64,000 nt of DNA from Chitinophagaceae bacterium UBA1931 (GTDB lineage Bacteria > Bacteroidota > Bacteroidia > Chitinophagales > Chitinophagaceae), in the NCBI GenBank assembly GCA_002337125.1, contig DDFJ01000004.1, forward strand, positions 795,889 to 859,888, written 5' to 3'. The stretch's first letter is position 1. Every line of letters starts with the position of its first letter. This document shows positions 34,742-43,627 of this stretch, piece after piece. The position numbers were made by a program, and so were the translations under genes. Below the pieces are notes generated by a model, which was not told the DNA's origin, did no database searches, and saw nothing but the letters and a program-made list of their open reading frames with translations.

Positions 34742-35806
34742 TTATCTTTTCTCATATTGTTCGTCGTAATATTTTTTATAATCACCACTGGTGATATTGT
34801 TGATCCATTCTTCGTTGCTCAAATACCAGTCAACTGTTTTTTCAAGACCTTCTTCAAACTGAAGAGATGGAGACCAACCTAATTCCTTATTCAGCTTTGT
34901 TGCATCAATAGCATAACGTAAGTCGTGACCGGCACGATCTTTTACATAAGTAATAAGCTTTGCACTTTCGCCTTCAGCACGACCTAATTTTTTGTCCATA
35001 ATACTGCAAAGCAAATGAACAAGGTCAATATTTTTCCATTCATTAAAGCCGCCAACATTATAGCTTTCACCTAATTTTCCATTATGAAAAATGGTATCAA
35101 TTGCCCTTGCATGATCTTCAACGTACAACCAGTCTCTTACATTTTCGCCTTTACCATAAACTGGTAATGGCTTATTGGTTTTGATATTGTTGATCATTAA
35201 AGGAATTAATTTTTCAGGGAAGTGATGCGATCCGTAGTTGTTACTGCAGTTGCTCATTACAACCGGCATTCCATACGTATCAAAATAAGCCATCACAAAA
35301 TGATCGGATGCAGCTTTTGAAGCAGAGTAAGGTGAATGTGGATCATACGGAGTTTCTTCTGTAAAGAATCCTGTTTCGCCCAATGAACCGTATACTTCAT
35401 CCGTTGAAACGTGATAAAATAATTTGCCTTCGTAATTACCTGCCCAATGTTTACGACATGCATTCAGCAATACTGCAGTACCCAGCACATTTGTTTTTAC
35501 AAATGCAAGCGGATCCATAATACTACGATCAACATGGCTTTCAGCTGCCAGGTGAATCACCGCATCAAAATGATATTGATTAAACAGTTCTTCAACTCTT
35601 GCTTCATCTGTAATATCAACTTTTTCAAAACCATAATTAGGTTTTGTTTCCACATCTTTCAGGTTTGCAAGATTACCAGCATAAGTTAAGGCATCGCCAT
35701 TTATAATTTTATAATTGGGATATTTATTAACAAACAGACGGATTACATGACTGCCAATAAAACCTGCCCCTCCGGTAACCAGAATCGTTTTATCAATCTT
35801 ACTCAT
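34742..35806 (-). CDS. rfbB: dTDP-glucose 4,6-dehydratase
   Basis: The 354-residue extended SDR has the NAD motif TGGAGFIGSHVIRLF, HLAAESHVDRSI, the DEVYGSLGETGFFTE segment and the catalytic YSASKAASDH. It makes dTDP-4-keto-6-deoxy-D-glucose. Its ATG overlaps the stop of the upstream UDP-sugar dehydrogenase by one base (TAATG), indicating translational coupling. The thymidylyltransferase rfbA that would supply its substrate is not in the window. Confidence 0.98.
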   Translation of the reverse strand: MSKIDKTILVTGGAGFIGSHVIRLFVNKYPNYKIINGDALTYAGNLANLKDVETKPNYGFEKVDITDEARVEELFNQYHFDAVIHLAAESHVDRSIMDPLAFVKTNVLGTAVLLNACRKHWAGNYEGKLFYHVSTDEVYGSLGETGFFTEETPYDPHSPYSASKAASDHFVMAYFDTYGMPVVMSNCSNNYGSHHFPEKLIPLMINNIKTNKPLPVYGKGENVRDWLYVEDHARAIDTIFHNGKLGESYNVGGFNEWKNIDLVHLLCSIMDKKLGRAEGESAKLITYVKDRAGHDLRYAIDATKLNKELGWSPSLQFEEGLEKTVDWYLSNEEWINNITSGDYKKYYDEQYEKR

Positions 35807-37095
35807 TATAAACTCCAGTATTTGAGTTGTGAAATTTTATTTCTATATATGCCTTTTAAATCGGCAAACAATGCGCTTTTCCTGCAAATAGATAAGAGGT
35901 ACTCTTCAGTAAATTCTTTATATGGTTTATGTGCTACTGCTAACACAACAGCATCGTAACCATTCGTGATACTGCTGCACATATCCAATCCATATTCATG
36001 TTTCACTTCATGGGCATCAGCGTGCGGATCAACAAAATCAACTTGTACATTATAGTCCAGCAACTCTTTCACCATGTCGGCTACTTTTGAATTGCGTATA
36101 TCTGCCACATCTTCTTTAAATGTGGCCCCAAGCACCAGCACTTTTGCATCGGCAGCGTTTGGACTATACTTGATGATATGCTGAATAATCTTCTTTGCTA
36201 CATACCTGGGCATTTCATCATTTACAAACCTGCCGCTTGCAATAACTTTTGAATTGTAACCAAGCTGCTGTGCTTTGTAGGTTAAGTAATACGGATCAAC
36301 CCCAATACAATGCCCACCTACAAGACCGGGTGTGTATTTATGAAAATTCCATTTTGTACCGGCAGCTTCAACCACATCGTAAGTATTAATTCCAATGCGG
36401 TCAAAAATGATTGACAGTTCATTCATTAACGAAATATTGAGATCACGCTGTGTATTTTCAATGATCTTCCCTGCCTCTGCTACTTTAATATTTGGTGCAC
36501 GATGTACACCAACCTTTACTACAGATTCATAAACAGCAGCAATTTCATTCAAAGATTCTTCATCACAACCGGAAACAATTTTAACCGTATTGTTTAATAC
36601 ATGTTGCTTATCACCAGGATTAATTCTTTCGGGAGAATAACCAATTTTAAAATCGACCTTTCCCTTCAATCCAGAAAACTGTTCCAGTATCGGCATACAA
36701 TCTTCTTCAGTACAGCCGGGATAAGTTGTGCTTTCATAAATTACATAATCACCTTTCTTCAAAACCTTACCCACTGTTTCACTTGCTTTTTCTAAAGGTG
36801 TAAGATCAGGTACTTTATGGTCATCAACAGGAGTAGGAACTGTAACAATAAAAAAGGAAGCTTCTTTCAGTACATTGATATCATCTGTAAAAACAATATT
36901 CTTTCCTGCAAACATTTCAGATTCCAGTTCTTTGCTGGGATCTTCATTCCGCATCATCATCTCCACACGTTTGCGGTTAATATCAAAGCCAATCACATTC
37001 ATGTGAGCAGCAAGTTCTAGAGCCAATGGCAATCCAACATAACCCAAACCTACTACTGCTAACTTTTTTTCTTTGTTGATTAATGATTGATACAT
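35806..37095 (-). CDS. UDP-N-acetylhexosamine 6-dehydrogenase (WbpO/TviB type)
   Basis: The 429-residue nucleotide-sugar dehydrogenase has the NAD motif VVGLGYVGLPLALELA, ESTTYPGCTEE, IGYSPERINPGD and the catalytic cysteine in GGHCIGVDPYYLTYKAQQLG. This version is typical of enzymes oxidising UDP-GalNAc or UDP-GlcNAc to the uronic acid (Vi antigen TviB/VipA, WbpO/WbpA). It differs from the UDP-glucose dehydrogenase two genes upstream. Exact substrate cannot be decided. It gives the operon an amino-uronic acid branch. Confidence 0.88.
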   Translation of the reverse strand: MYQSLINKEKKLAVVGLGYVGLPLALELAAHMNVIGFDINRKRVEMMMRNEDPSKELESEMFAGKNIVFTDDINVLKEASFFIVTVPTPVDDHKVPDLTPLEKASETVGKVLKKGDYVIYESTTYPGCTEEDCMPILEQFSGLKGKVDFKIGYSPERINPGDKQHVLNNTVKIVSGCDEESLNEIAAVYESVVKVGVHRAPNIKVAEAGKIIENTQRDLNISLMNELSIIFDRIGINTYDVVEAAGTKWNFHKYTPGLVGGHCIGVDPYYLTYKAQQLGYNSKVIASGRFVNDEMPRYVAKKIIQHIIKYSPNAADAKVLVLGATFKEDVADIRNSKVADMVKELLDYNVQVDFVDPHADAHEVKHEYGLDMCSSITNGYDAVVLAVAHKPYKEFTEEYLLSICRKSALFADLKGIYRNKISQLKYWSL

Positions 37096-37153
37096 TTCAG
37101 GTGTATAATTTCTGATTTAGAATACCTTATTTAAACTCATCATAGATTACTCA

Positions 37154-38137
37154 TCACTTTATGCTTACAAATTCCTTCGGCATTTTACTCCATTCCTCTT
37201 TGGGAAGATTTTTAAAATACTCATAAGTAATCTTCAATCCTTCTGCCCGGGATACTTTTGGCTCCCACCCAAGAATTGTTTTTGCCTTTGTAATATCTGG
37301 CTGACGTTGCTTGGGATCATCAACAGGTAATGGCTTGTACACAATTTTCTGTGATGTGCCTGTAAGCTTAATCACTTCTTCAGCAAATTCTTTTAACGTT
37401 ATTTCAGCCGGGTTCCCAACATTTACCGGCATATCATAATCACTCATCAGCAAACGGTAAATGCCTTCCACCAAATCAGCTACATAACAAAAACTTCTCG
37501 TTTGACTTCCATCACCAAATACAGTCAAATCTTCTCCACGCAAAGCCTGACCAATAAATGCAGGTAATGCACGGCCATCATTTAGCCTCATACGTGGGCC
37601 ATATGTATTGAAGATGCGGATAATTCTTGTCTGCACACCATGAAAACGGTTGTACGCCATGGTAATGCTTTCCATAAATCGTTTTGCTTCATCATACACG
37701 CCACGTGGACCAACAGGGTTTACATTTCCCCAATATTCTTCTGTTTGCGGATGAACCAACGGGTCGCCGTACACTTCAGACGTTGAAGCAACCAATATTC
37801 TTGCGCCCTTTGCTTTAGCAAGGCCAAGACAGTTATGTGTACCATGTGCACCAACCTTCAATGTCTGGATAGGAATCTTCAGGTAATCAATCGGGCTTGC
37901 AGGCGATGCAAAGTGAAGAATATAATCCAGCTTACCGGATATATGGATGAACTTTGTTACATCGTGATGATAAAACTCAAACTGTTCTAACGGAAACAGG
38001 TGTTCAATGTTTTTCAGATCGCCGGTAATAAGATTATCCATAGCAATAACATGGTAACCTTCCTTGATAAATCTGTCGCACAAATGCGATCCTAAAAAAC
38101 CTGCAGCACCGGTAATTAAAATTCGTTTACGTTCCAT
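37154..38137 (-). CDS. uxs: UDP-glucuronate decarboxylase (UDP-xylose synthase)
   Basis: The 327-residue SDR matches UXS: ITGAAGFLGSHLCDRF, NLITGDLKNIEHL, HFASPASPIDYLKIPIQTLKVGAHGTHN, EVYGDPLVHPQTEEYWGNVNP, catalytic YDEAKRFME, and RIFNTYGPRM. It converts UDP-glucuronate to UDP-xylose. Its substrate is made by the ugd product encoded immediately upstream (28-bp gap), so the two steps are coupled. A related use is UDP-4-keto-pentose synthesis. Confidence 0.95.
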   Translation of the reverse strand: MERKRILITGAAGFLGSHLCDRFIKEGYHVIAMDNLITGDLKNIEHLFPLEQFEFYHHDVTKFIHISGKLDYILHFASPASPIDYLKIPIQTLKVGAHGTHNCLGLAKAKGARILVASTSEVYGDPLVHPQTEEYWGNVNPVGPRGVYDEAKRFMESITMAYNRFHGVQTRIIRIFNTYGPRMRLNDGRALPAFIGQALRGEDLTVFGDGSQTRSFCYVADLVEGIYRLLMSDYDMPVNVGNPAEITLKEFAEEVIKLTGTSQKIVYKPLPVDDPKQRQPDITKAKTILGWEPKVSRAEGLKITYEYFKNLPKEEWSKMPKEFVSIK

Positions 38138-38165
38138 TAGCTAATTTTTTTACAAGAAAAGAAAA

Positions 38166-39476
38166 TTATTTCACAGCTTCTCTGCCAACACTTTCATAAT
38201 AAAACCCAAGTTGCCTCATCTGTTCTCTTTCATAAACATTTCTTCCATCAAAAATTACTTTACTTTTCAGAGATGACTTGATTTTTTCGAATTCAGGAGT
38301 CCGAAACTCACTCCATTCTGTTGCAATAATCAAAGCATCTGCATTTTTTAAAGCATCGTATTGGTTTTGAGCAAACTCTATTTTATCTCCAAGTATCTGT
38401 TTTACATTTGGCATTGCCTCGGGATCATAAGCAGAAATTGTTGCACCAGCTTCGGTTAAAGCCTTAATTATATATAACGCAGGAGCTTCACGAATATCGT
38501 CAGTATTCGGCTTAAAAGCAAGTCCCCATAAAGCAAAATGTTTTCCTTTCAGGTCATTATTGTAAAATGATTCAATTTTCGGCAATAGAAATAGTTTCTG
38601 CTCTTCGTTTACTTTAATCACAGCATTAAGAATCTCAAATTCATAATTTACCTCGTTTGAAGATTTTACTAATGCCTGTACATCTTTAGGAAAACAGCTG
38701 CCACCATAACCAATACCAGGAAATAAGAACCGTTTGCCTATTCTTTCATCACTGCCGACACCTTTACGCACCATATCCACATCTGCTCCTAACCGTTCAC
38801 ACAGGCGGGCAATTTCATTCATGAAAGATATCTTAACTGCCAAAAAAGAATTGGCTGCATACTTCGTAAGCTCTGCGCTCTTTTCATCCATAAAAATAAC
38901 AGGATTACCGCTGCGTACAAAAGGAGCATACAAATCGGTCATGATTTTAATTGCTTTCTTATCGGTTGTTCCAACCACCACACGATCAGGTTTCATAAAA
39001 TCATCAACAGCAACACCTTCACGCAAAAATTCAGGGTTGCTAACAACAGCAAAATCGCCCTTGTAATTTTTGGCGACAGCTGCTTTGACTTTATCGGCTG
39101 TACCAACAGGCACTGTACTCTTATCGACAATTACTTTATAGTCTGTGAGAATTTTTCCCAATTCATCAGCAACTCCAAGAATATATTTCAGATCAGCACT
39201 TCCATCTTCACCCGGGGGTGTTGGCAAAGCAAGAAATACAATTGATGCATCTTTTACCCCTTCGGCAAGATTAGTTGTAAATTTCAAACGATTCTCTTTC
39301 AGGTTACGAAGAAAAATCTTTTCTAATCCTGGTTCATAAATAGTAACCTGACCGTTTGAAAGTTTGTCAACTTTTGCTTTGTCAATATCCACACAAGTTA
39401 CTTGGTTACCTGTTTCTGCAAAACAGGTTCCGGTAACAAGACCTACATAACCTGTTCCTACAACTGAGATTTTCAT
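38166..39476 (-). CDS. ugd: UDP-glucose 6-dehydrogenase
   Basis: The 436-residue enzyme oxidises UDP-glucose to UDP-glucuronate. Visible are the NAD-binding start MKISVVGTGYVGLVTGTCFAE, STVPVGT, SNPEFLREG, KYAANSFLAVKISFMNEI and the catalytic cysteine in GIGYGGSCFPKDVQAL. The C-terminal UDP-binding domain has LWGLAFKPNTDDIREAPA. It is second in the operon, 10 bp after the aminotransferase gene, and feeds UXS downstream. Confidence 0.97.
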   Translation of the reverse strand: MKISVVGTGYVGLVTGTCFAETGNQVTCVDIDKAKVDKLSNGQVTIYEPGLEKIFLRNLKENRLKFTTNLAEGVKDASIVFLALPTPPGEDGSADLKYILGVADELGKILTDYKVIVDKSTVPVGTADKVKAAVAKNYKGDFAVVSNPEFLREGVAVDDFMKPDRVVVGTTDKKAIKIMTDLYAPFVRSGNPVIFMDEKSAELTKYAANSFLAVKISFMNEIARLCERLGADVDMVRKGVGSDERIGKRFLFPGIGYGGSCFPKDVQALVKSSNEVNYEFEILNAVIKVNEEQKLFLLPKIESFYNNDLKGKHFALWGLAFKPNTDDIREAPALYIIKALTEAGATISAYDPEAMPNVKQILGDKIEFAQNQYDALKNADALIIATEWSEFRTPEFEKIKSSLKSKVIFDGRNVYEREQMRQLGFYYESVGREAVK

Positions 39477-39486
39477 GTTTTTTTGT

Positions 39487-40638
39487 TTAGCATTTTTTAC
39501 TTAAAAAGTCCAGCACATTATCTGTAATATACTTCAATTGTTCCTCATCCAGTTCTGTATGCATGGGCAATGAAATAACCCTGTCGGTAAGCCAATCAGT
39601 TACCGGGAGATGATAATCTGCACCACCAAATGCTGCAAACATTTGCTGGCGATGTGCAGGAACAGGGTAATAAATCATGGAAGGAATTTTCTTTTCAGCA
39701 AGAAAAACATTCAACCCATTTCTCACTTCAGCTACATTTTCAAAACCATCCAGCGTTAATGTGTATTGATGAAATACATGGTGACTGTAGTTGGCTCTGA
39801 AAGGATTAGAAATATGCGGATGACCTGCAAATGCTGCATCATAATAATCAGCTGCTTTTCTTCTTGCAGCAATATATTCATCCAGCTTTTTCAGTTTAAT
39901 CTTCAATACCGCTGCCTGTACAGTATCTAATCGGGAGTTACATCCAACCAGTTCGTGATAGTAGCGTACTTTCTGACCATGGTTTGCCACCATTTTCAAT
40001 TTTTCAGCCAACGCATCATCGTTTGTGAAAATTGCACCACCATCACCATAACAACCAAGGTTCTTTGAGGGGAAGAAAGAAGTGCAGCCAATTGTACCAA
40101 TTGAACCGGATTTCTTTTTAGTTCCGTCAGGGAAAGTATAATCAGCACCAATTGCCTGTGCGTTATCTTCAATAACATACAGGTTGTGCTCAGCAGCAAT
40201 ATCCATGATTGCTTTCATATCGCACACATGCCCGTAAAGATGCACTGGGATAATTGCCTTTGTTTTTGGCGTAATTGCCTTGCGGATTGCCTCCGGATCA
40301 ATGCAAAATGTCTTTGGATCAACCTCAACAAAAACAGGTTTTAAACGGAGTAATGCCACTACTTCAGTAGTTGCAATAAAAGTGAATGAAGGAGTAATCA
40401 CCTCATCGCCGGGCTCAAGACCGAGTGCCATCATGGCAATCTGTAAAGCATCTGTGCCATTGGCGCACGGGATTGTATGTTTTACACCGAGGTATTCACT
40501 AAGACCGGCTGCCAGTTCCTGAACCGGTTTCCCATTAATAAAAGCTGAACTGTCGAGAACATCGAGAATAGCAGCATCGACTTCATTTTTGATAGCCAGG
40601 TATTGCTGCTTTAAATCAACCATCTGAATAGGTCGCAT
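39487..40638 (-). CDS. DegT/DnrJ/EryC1/StrS family sugar aminotransferase
   Basis: The 383-residue PLP enzyme has the family pattern: PCANGTDALQIAMMALGLEPGDEVITPSFTF, the aspartate-containing VIEDNAQAIGADY, and the Schiff-base lysine in SFFPSKNLGCYGDGGAI (the K after FFPS). It transaminates a keto-sugar nucleotide; WbpE-like 3-keto uronate amination is plausible given the WbpO/TviB-like enzyme in the operon. The ATG at 40636-40638 is preferred: the longer frame to 40779 adds 47 unconserved residues. A near-consensus -7 (TACTTTCG, 40660-40667) lies just upstream. Confidence 0.93.
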   Translation of the reverse strand: MRPIQMVDLKQQYLAIKNEVDAAILDVLDSSAFINGKPVQELAAGLSEYLGVKHTIPCANGTDALQIAMMALGLEPGDEVITPSFTFIATTEVVALLRLKPVFVEVDPKTFCIDPEAIRKAITPKTKAIIPVHLYGHVCDMKAIMDIAAEHNLYVIEDNAQAIGADYTFPDGTKKKSGSIGTIGCTSFFPSKNLGCYGDGGAIFTNDDALAEKLKMVANHGQKVRYYHELVGCNSRLDTVQAAVLKIKLKKLDEYIAARRKAADYYDAAFAGHPHISNPFRANYSHHVFHQYTLTLDGFENVAEVRNGLNVFLAEKKIPSMIYYPVPAHRQQMFAAFGGADYHLPVTDWLTDRVISLPMHTELDEEQLKYITDNVLDFLSKKC

Positions 40639-40856
40639 AATAGCATATTTAAACGGCTGCGAAAGTACGGCAAAAAAGCCGTTTGATGGCTGAAAAAAGG
40701 GGGAAGTTAGATTATAATATCGTCTTTTCTCATGTGCAATAGTCAAAAAGCAGAGCTTCATTATTAGTTTACTAAACAAACTGAAATTACCGAATTCGTT
40801 ACTATTTATTTCCCAACCTGCTACTTTGCAAAAAAATATTTTAAGAAAAAAACTCC

Positions 40857-40864
40857 TACTTTTG
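40857..40864 (+). promoter_or_regulatory. -7 box for the frameshifted T9SS gene
   Basis: TACTTTTG fits TAnnTTTG and lies 18 nt before the ATG at 40883, the usual spacing for a short leader. This supports that ATG as the intended start. Confidence 0.5.
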
Positions 40865-40882
40865 GCACATGCTTAAATAACC

Positions 40883-41712
40883 ATGAAAAAAACATAGGAA
40901 TTATTTCAGTTCTTCTAATTTTAATTTTGCATCCTACACAAGCTCAGTTAGCAAACAATGGATTTGAAGGTACTTATTGGCTCAGTTCGTCAAATGGATC
41001 ATGGGCAACAATTTCGGTCGGAGCTCCTGTTTATTGGGAACTTAATGCAGATCCTGCTGATTCATATGAAGGCTCAAAATCAGCAAAATTCGTTACAACT
41101 ACTTCAACATTTGGACCGGCTAACTTAATTACAAATATGTTTTCAGTTGAGGCTGGGAAAAATTATACTATTAGTTTTTGGTCAAAAGTGAAATTCGCAA
41201 TTTCTGGAATGCGATTAAGGTTAGACATATTACCAGGCCAATATGTTGGATCAATTTTATCTACTCCGATGGATTTTGTTGATATTACGAATTCAACTTT
41301 TCAGAAAATCGAAATAAGCTTTACCGCAACTGAAACAAAGAATATTGCTGTCGATTTTCTTGCATCTGGTTCGAGATACGATAATGTATTGTTTGTTGAC
41401 AATATAACAATTACACCCTCTCTCACCACTTCTGTTTCAAATGCCAGCATAAATAAACCAGACTTAATTAAATCTTTCGTAATTAATAATACAGCCTCTA
41501 TTTATGTTCTTTTGGAGAATGATTACAAAGGAAAAGTTTCTTTTCAAATTAAAGAAATAAACGGAAAAACATTGCTTACCGAAAACAAAACCATCAGCAG
41601 CAACACTTCAATACAACAAATAAATATTGAAAATCTTCAAAGAGGTATTTACTTCTTAACTGTAATTGGCAAAAACGGCAATAAGCAAACCGTAAAGTTT
41701 TTCAAGAACTAG
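40883..41712 (+). CDS. T9SS type A cargo with carbohydrate-binding-like domain; start region frameshifted
   Basis: From 40891 the frame encodes a signal peptide (NIGIISVLLILILHPTQAQ), a CBM4/9-like beta-sandwich (about 25-180, NNGFEGTYWLSSSNGSW... YEGSKSAKFV... VEAGKNYTISFWSKV) and a C-terminal T9SS type-A tail (NLQRGIYFLTVIGKNGNKQTVKFFKN). The only ATG at the right place (40883) is out of frame by one base: it reads ATG followed by seven A and hits TAG at once. One extra A would give MKKNIGIIS in frame. This is either phase variation by slippage, a recent mutation, or an assembly error. Without the shift, translation would need the TTG at 40927, which removes the signal peptide. Confidence 0.7.
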
Positions 41713-41796
41713 TTTACATGTTTTTACTAATGAAAGCGATCTTCTATGCTTCTTTCTAACCATCTACTAAACACTTTTTATAAACCATAAAACAAA

Positions 41797-42234
41797 ATGA
41801 AAAAAACACTAATTGCACTTTCATTCGCTATCTCACTTGCTACTGTTTTCACATCATGCAAAAAAGATTCCGGTAACAATTCAAAAACTACACTTATTTG
41901 TAAAGCAGACTGGCACTTCAGTAAATATGAAACACAAATTGGAAATGCTGCCTGGACTGATTTAACAGGCTATTTCACACCGTGCCTTCTGGACAACGCA
42001 TATTCTTTTAAATCAAGTGGAGTCTATACGTTTGATGAAGGTGCAACTAAATGTGATCCCAGCGATCCTCAGACTTCAAACTTTAACTGGTCATTTTTAG
42101 AAAATGAAACAAAAATAAAAATCAACAATACTACATATACATTAGTTCAACTTGACGAAACAACACTTTCATATTCATCAAGTTCAACTTCAAATGGCAC
42201 TACTTCAACAGCGAAATACACTTTCAAACATTAA
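41797..42234 (+). CDS. lipocalin-like lipoprotein
   Basis: The 145-residue product starts with a lipoprotein signal (MKKTLIALSFAISLATVFTSCKK) whose lipobox cysteine is at about residue 21, followed by KKD. The mature part (WHFSKYETQIGNAAWTDLTG..., YSFKSSGVYTFDEGATKC, FLENETKIKINNTTYTLVQLDETTLSYSS) resembles the small lipocalin-like DUF families common in Bacteroidota. It would sit on the outer or inner membrane facing the periplasm. Function is unknown. A terminator follows directly. Confidence 0.8.
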   Translation: MKKTLIALSFAISLATVFTSCKKDSGNNSKTTLICKADWHFSKYETQIGNAAWTDLTGYFTPCLLDNAYSFKSSGVYTFDEGATKCDPSDPQTSNFNWSFLENETKIKINNTTYTLVQLDETTLSYSSSSTSNGTTSTAKYTFKH

Positions 42235-42242
42235 TTTTTTTT

Positions 42243-42286
42243 AAAAAGGGACTGCCTCAAATAGCTTTTGACAGTCTCTTTTTATT
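42243..42286 (+). terminator. terminator after the lipocalin-like lipoprotein
   Basis: A 12-bp stem (42243-42254 with 42272-42283, one G-T pair) has a 17-nt loop. It is followed by TTTTTATTTATT and lies 8 nt after the stop. Confidence 0.85.
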
Positions 42287-42362
42287 TATTATATAGTAGT
42301 AAAGAATAACCCAATTTGAAATGTTTTTATTATAAAGATTTCATGCCAAATTTCTTTCCGCT

Positions 42363-42370
42363 TAGTTTTG
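42363..42370 (+). promoter_or_regulatory. -7 box just upstream of waaA
   Basis: TAGTTTTG fits TAnnTTTG and ends 6 nt before the ATG at 42377, so transcription would start at or beside the start codon (leaderless). The -33 element is not clear. Confidence 0.4.
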
Positions 42371-42376
42371 CAGTCC

Positions 42377-43627
42377 ATGATTTTCTTCTACAACATTTTC
42401 CTCGCTGTTTATAAAACAGGGATTAACATTGCGGCCCGCTGGAACAGTAAAGCAAAAAAATGGGTTGATGGCAGGCAAAACTGGCAGCAGCAACTTGTTT
42501 CTTCCTGGAAAACCCAGCCCGGCGATTTTGTTGTGTGGGTGCATTGCGCTTCTCTTGGAGAGTTTGAACAAGGAAGACCTGTAATTGAAAAACTCAGGAG
42601 CCAAAATCCAAAAGCCAAAATTTTGCTCACCTTCTTCTCTCCCTCAGGCTACGAAATCAGGAAGAATTATAACGGCGCCGATTATGTCATGTATCTCCCG
42701 TTTGATTCAAAAGTTCATTCAAAAACATTTCTTGATATTGTTCAGCCAAAGCTTGCCGTGTTTGTGAAATATGAGTTCTGGCACTATTATCTGCAGGAAC
42801 TGCACAACAGAAATATTGAGGCGATTCTTATTTCAGGAATCTTTCGCCCATCGCAACCATTTTTTAAATGGTGGGGAAGTTTTCACCGCAACATGCTGCA
42901 AAACTTTTCGCACCTGTTTGTGCAAAACCAGGCATCAAAAGAATTGCTGGATAAAATCGGACTGTCAGGAAAAACAACTGTTGCAGGCGATACAAGATTT
43001 GATCGAGTAATAACTGCTGTGAACGATTGGAAGCCCGTTGAGTATATTGAACAGTTTTGCAACAATCAATTTGTAATTGTAGCAGGCAGCACATGGCACG
43101 ATGATGAAAAAATTCTGGCTGAATATTTCAATGATCAACAGAACAATCAAAAACTCATTATTGCGCCGCATGAAATAAAAGAAGAGAACATCAAACATGT
43201 ACAGGAGCTCTTCCCCAATGCTGTACTTTTTTCTGAAGCAGCAGCAAATGAATCTTCCCTGCAAAACTTTTCAACTTTAATCATCAATAATATTGGCTAC
43301 CTGTCAAGATTATACAAGTACGGCAATATTTGTTATGTTGGCGGAGGGTTTAATGCAAGTGGTCATCATAACATTCTTGAAGCGGCAGTTTACAACAAGC
43401 CTGTAATTACCGGACCTAATTACCAGAAGTTTAAAGAAAGTGTTGACCTGAAAGATGCAGGTGGTAGTTTTTGTGCTGAAGATGCTGCGCAGTTAAAGCG
43501 GGTTATTCTTTCAATGAATGTGGAAGAAGCAGGAAAAATTGCCGGCGATTATGTGCAGCAAAACGGAGGTGCTACTGCAACAATTCTTAAATGGCTTCAG
43601 GAAAAACGTCTTTTAACCAGCGCATAA
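42377..43627 (+). CDS. waaA: 3-deoxy-D-manno-octulosonic acid (Kdo) transferase
   Basis: The 416-residue GT30 enzyme attaches Kdo to lipid A precursor at the inner membrane. It has the N-terminal membrane anchor (MIFFYNIFLAVYKTGI), VVWVHCASLGEFEQGRPVIEKL, LLTFFSPSGYEIRKNY, LAVFVKYEFWHYYL, and in the C-terminal half AGSTWHDDEKIL, IIAPHEI and NICYVGGGFNASGHHNILEAA. I took ATG at 42377 over the in-frame TTG at 42368. It overlaps the convergent hypothetical gene by 31 bp. One transferase only is seen, so mono- versus di-Kdo transfer is unresolved. Confidence 0.95.
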   Translation: MIFFYNIFLAVYKTGINIAARWNSKAKKWVDGRQNWQQQLVSSWKTQPGDFVVWVHCASLGEFEQGRPVIEKLRSQNPKAKILLTFFSPSGYEIRKNYNGADYVMYLPFDSKVHSKTFLDIVQPKLAVFVKYEFWHYYLQELHNRNIEAILISGIFRPSQPFFKWWGSFHRNMLQNFSHLFVQNQASKELLDKIGLSGKTTVAGDTRFDRVITAVNDWKPVEYIEQFCNNQFVIVAGSTWHDDEKILAEYFNDQQNNQKLIIAPHEIKEENIKHVQELFPNAVLFSEAAANESSLQNFSTLIINNIGYLSRLYKYGNICYVGGGFNASGHHNILEAAVYNKPVITGPNYQKFKESVDLKDAGGSFCAEDAAQLKRVILSMNVEEAGKIAGDYVQQNGGATATILKWLQEKRLLTSA

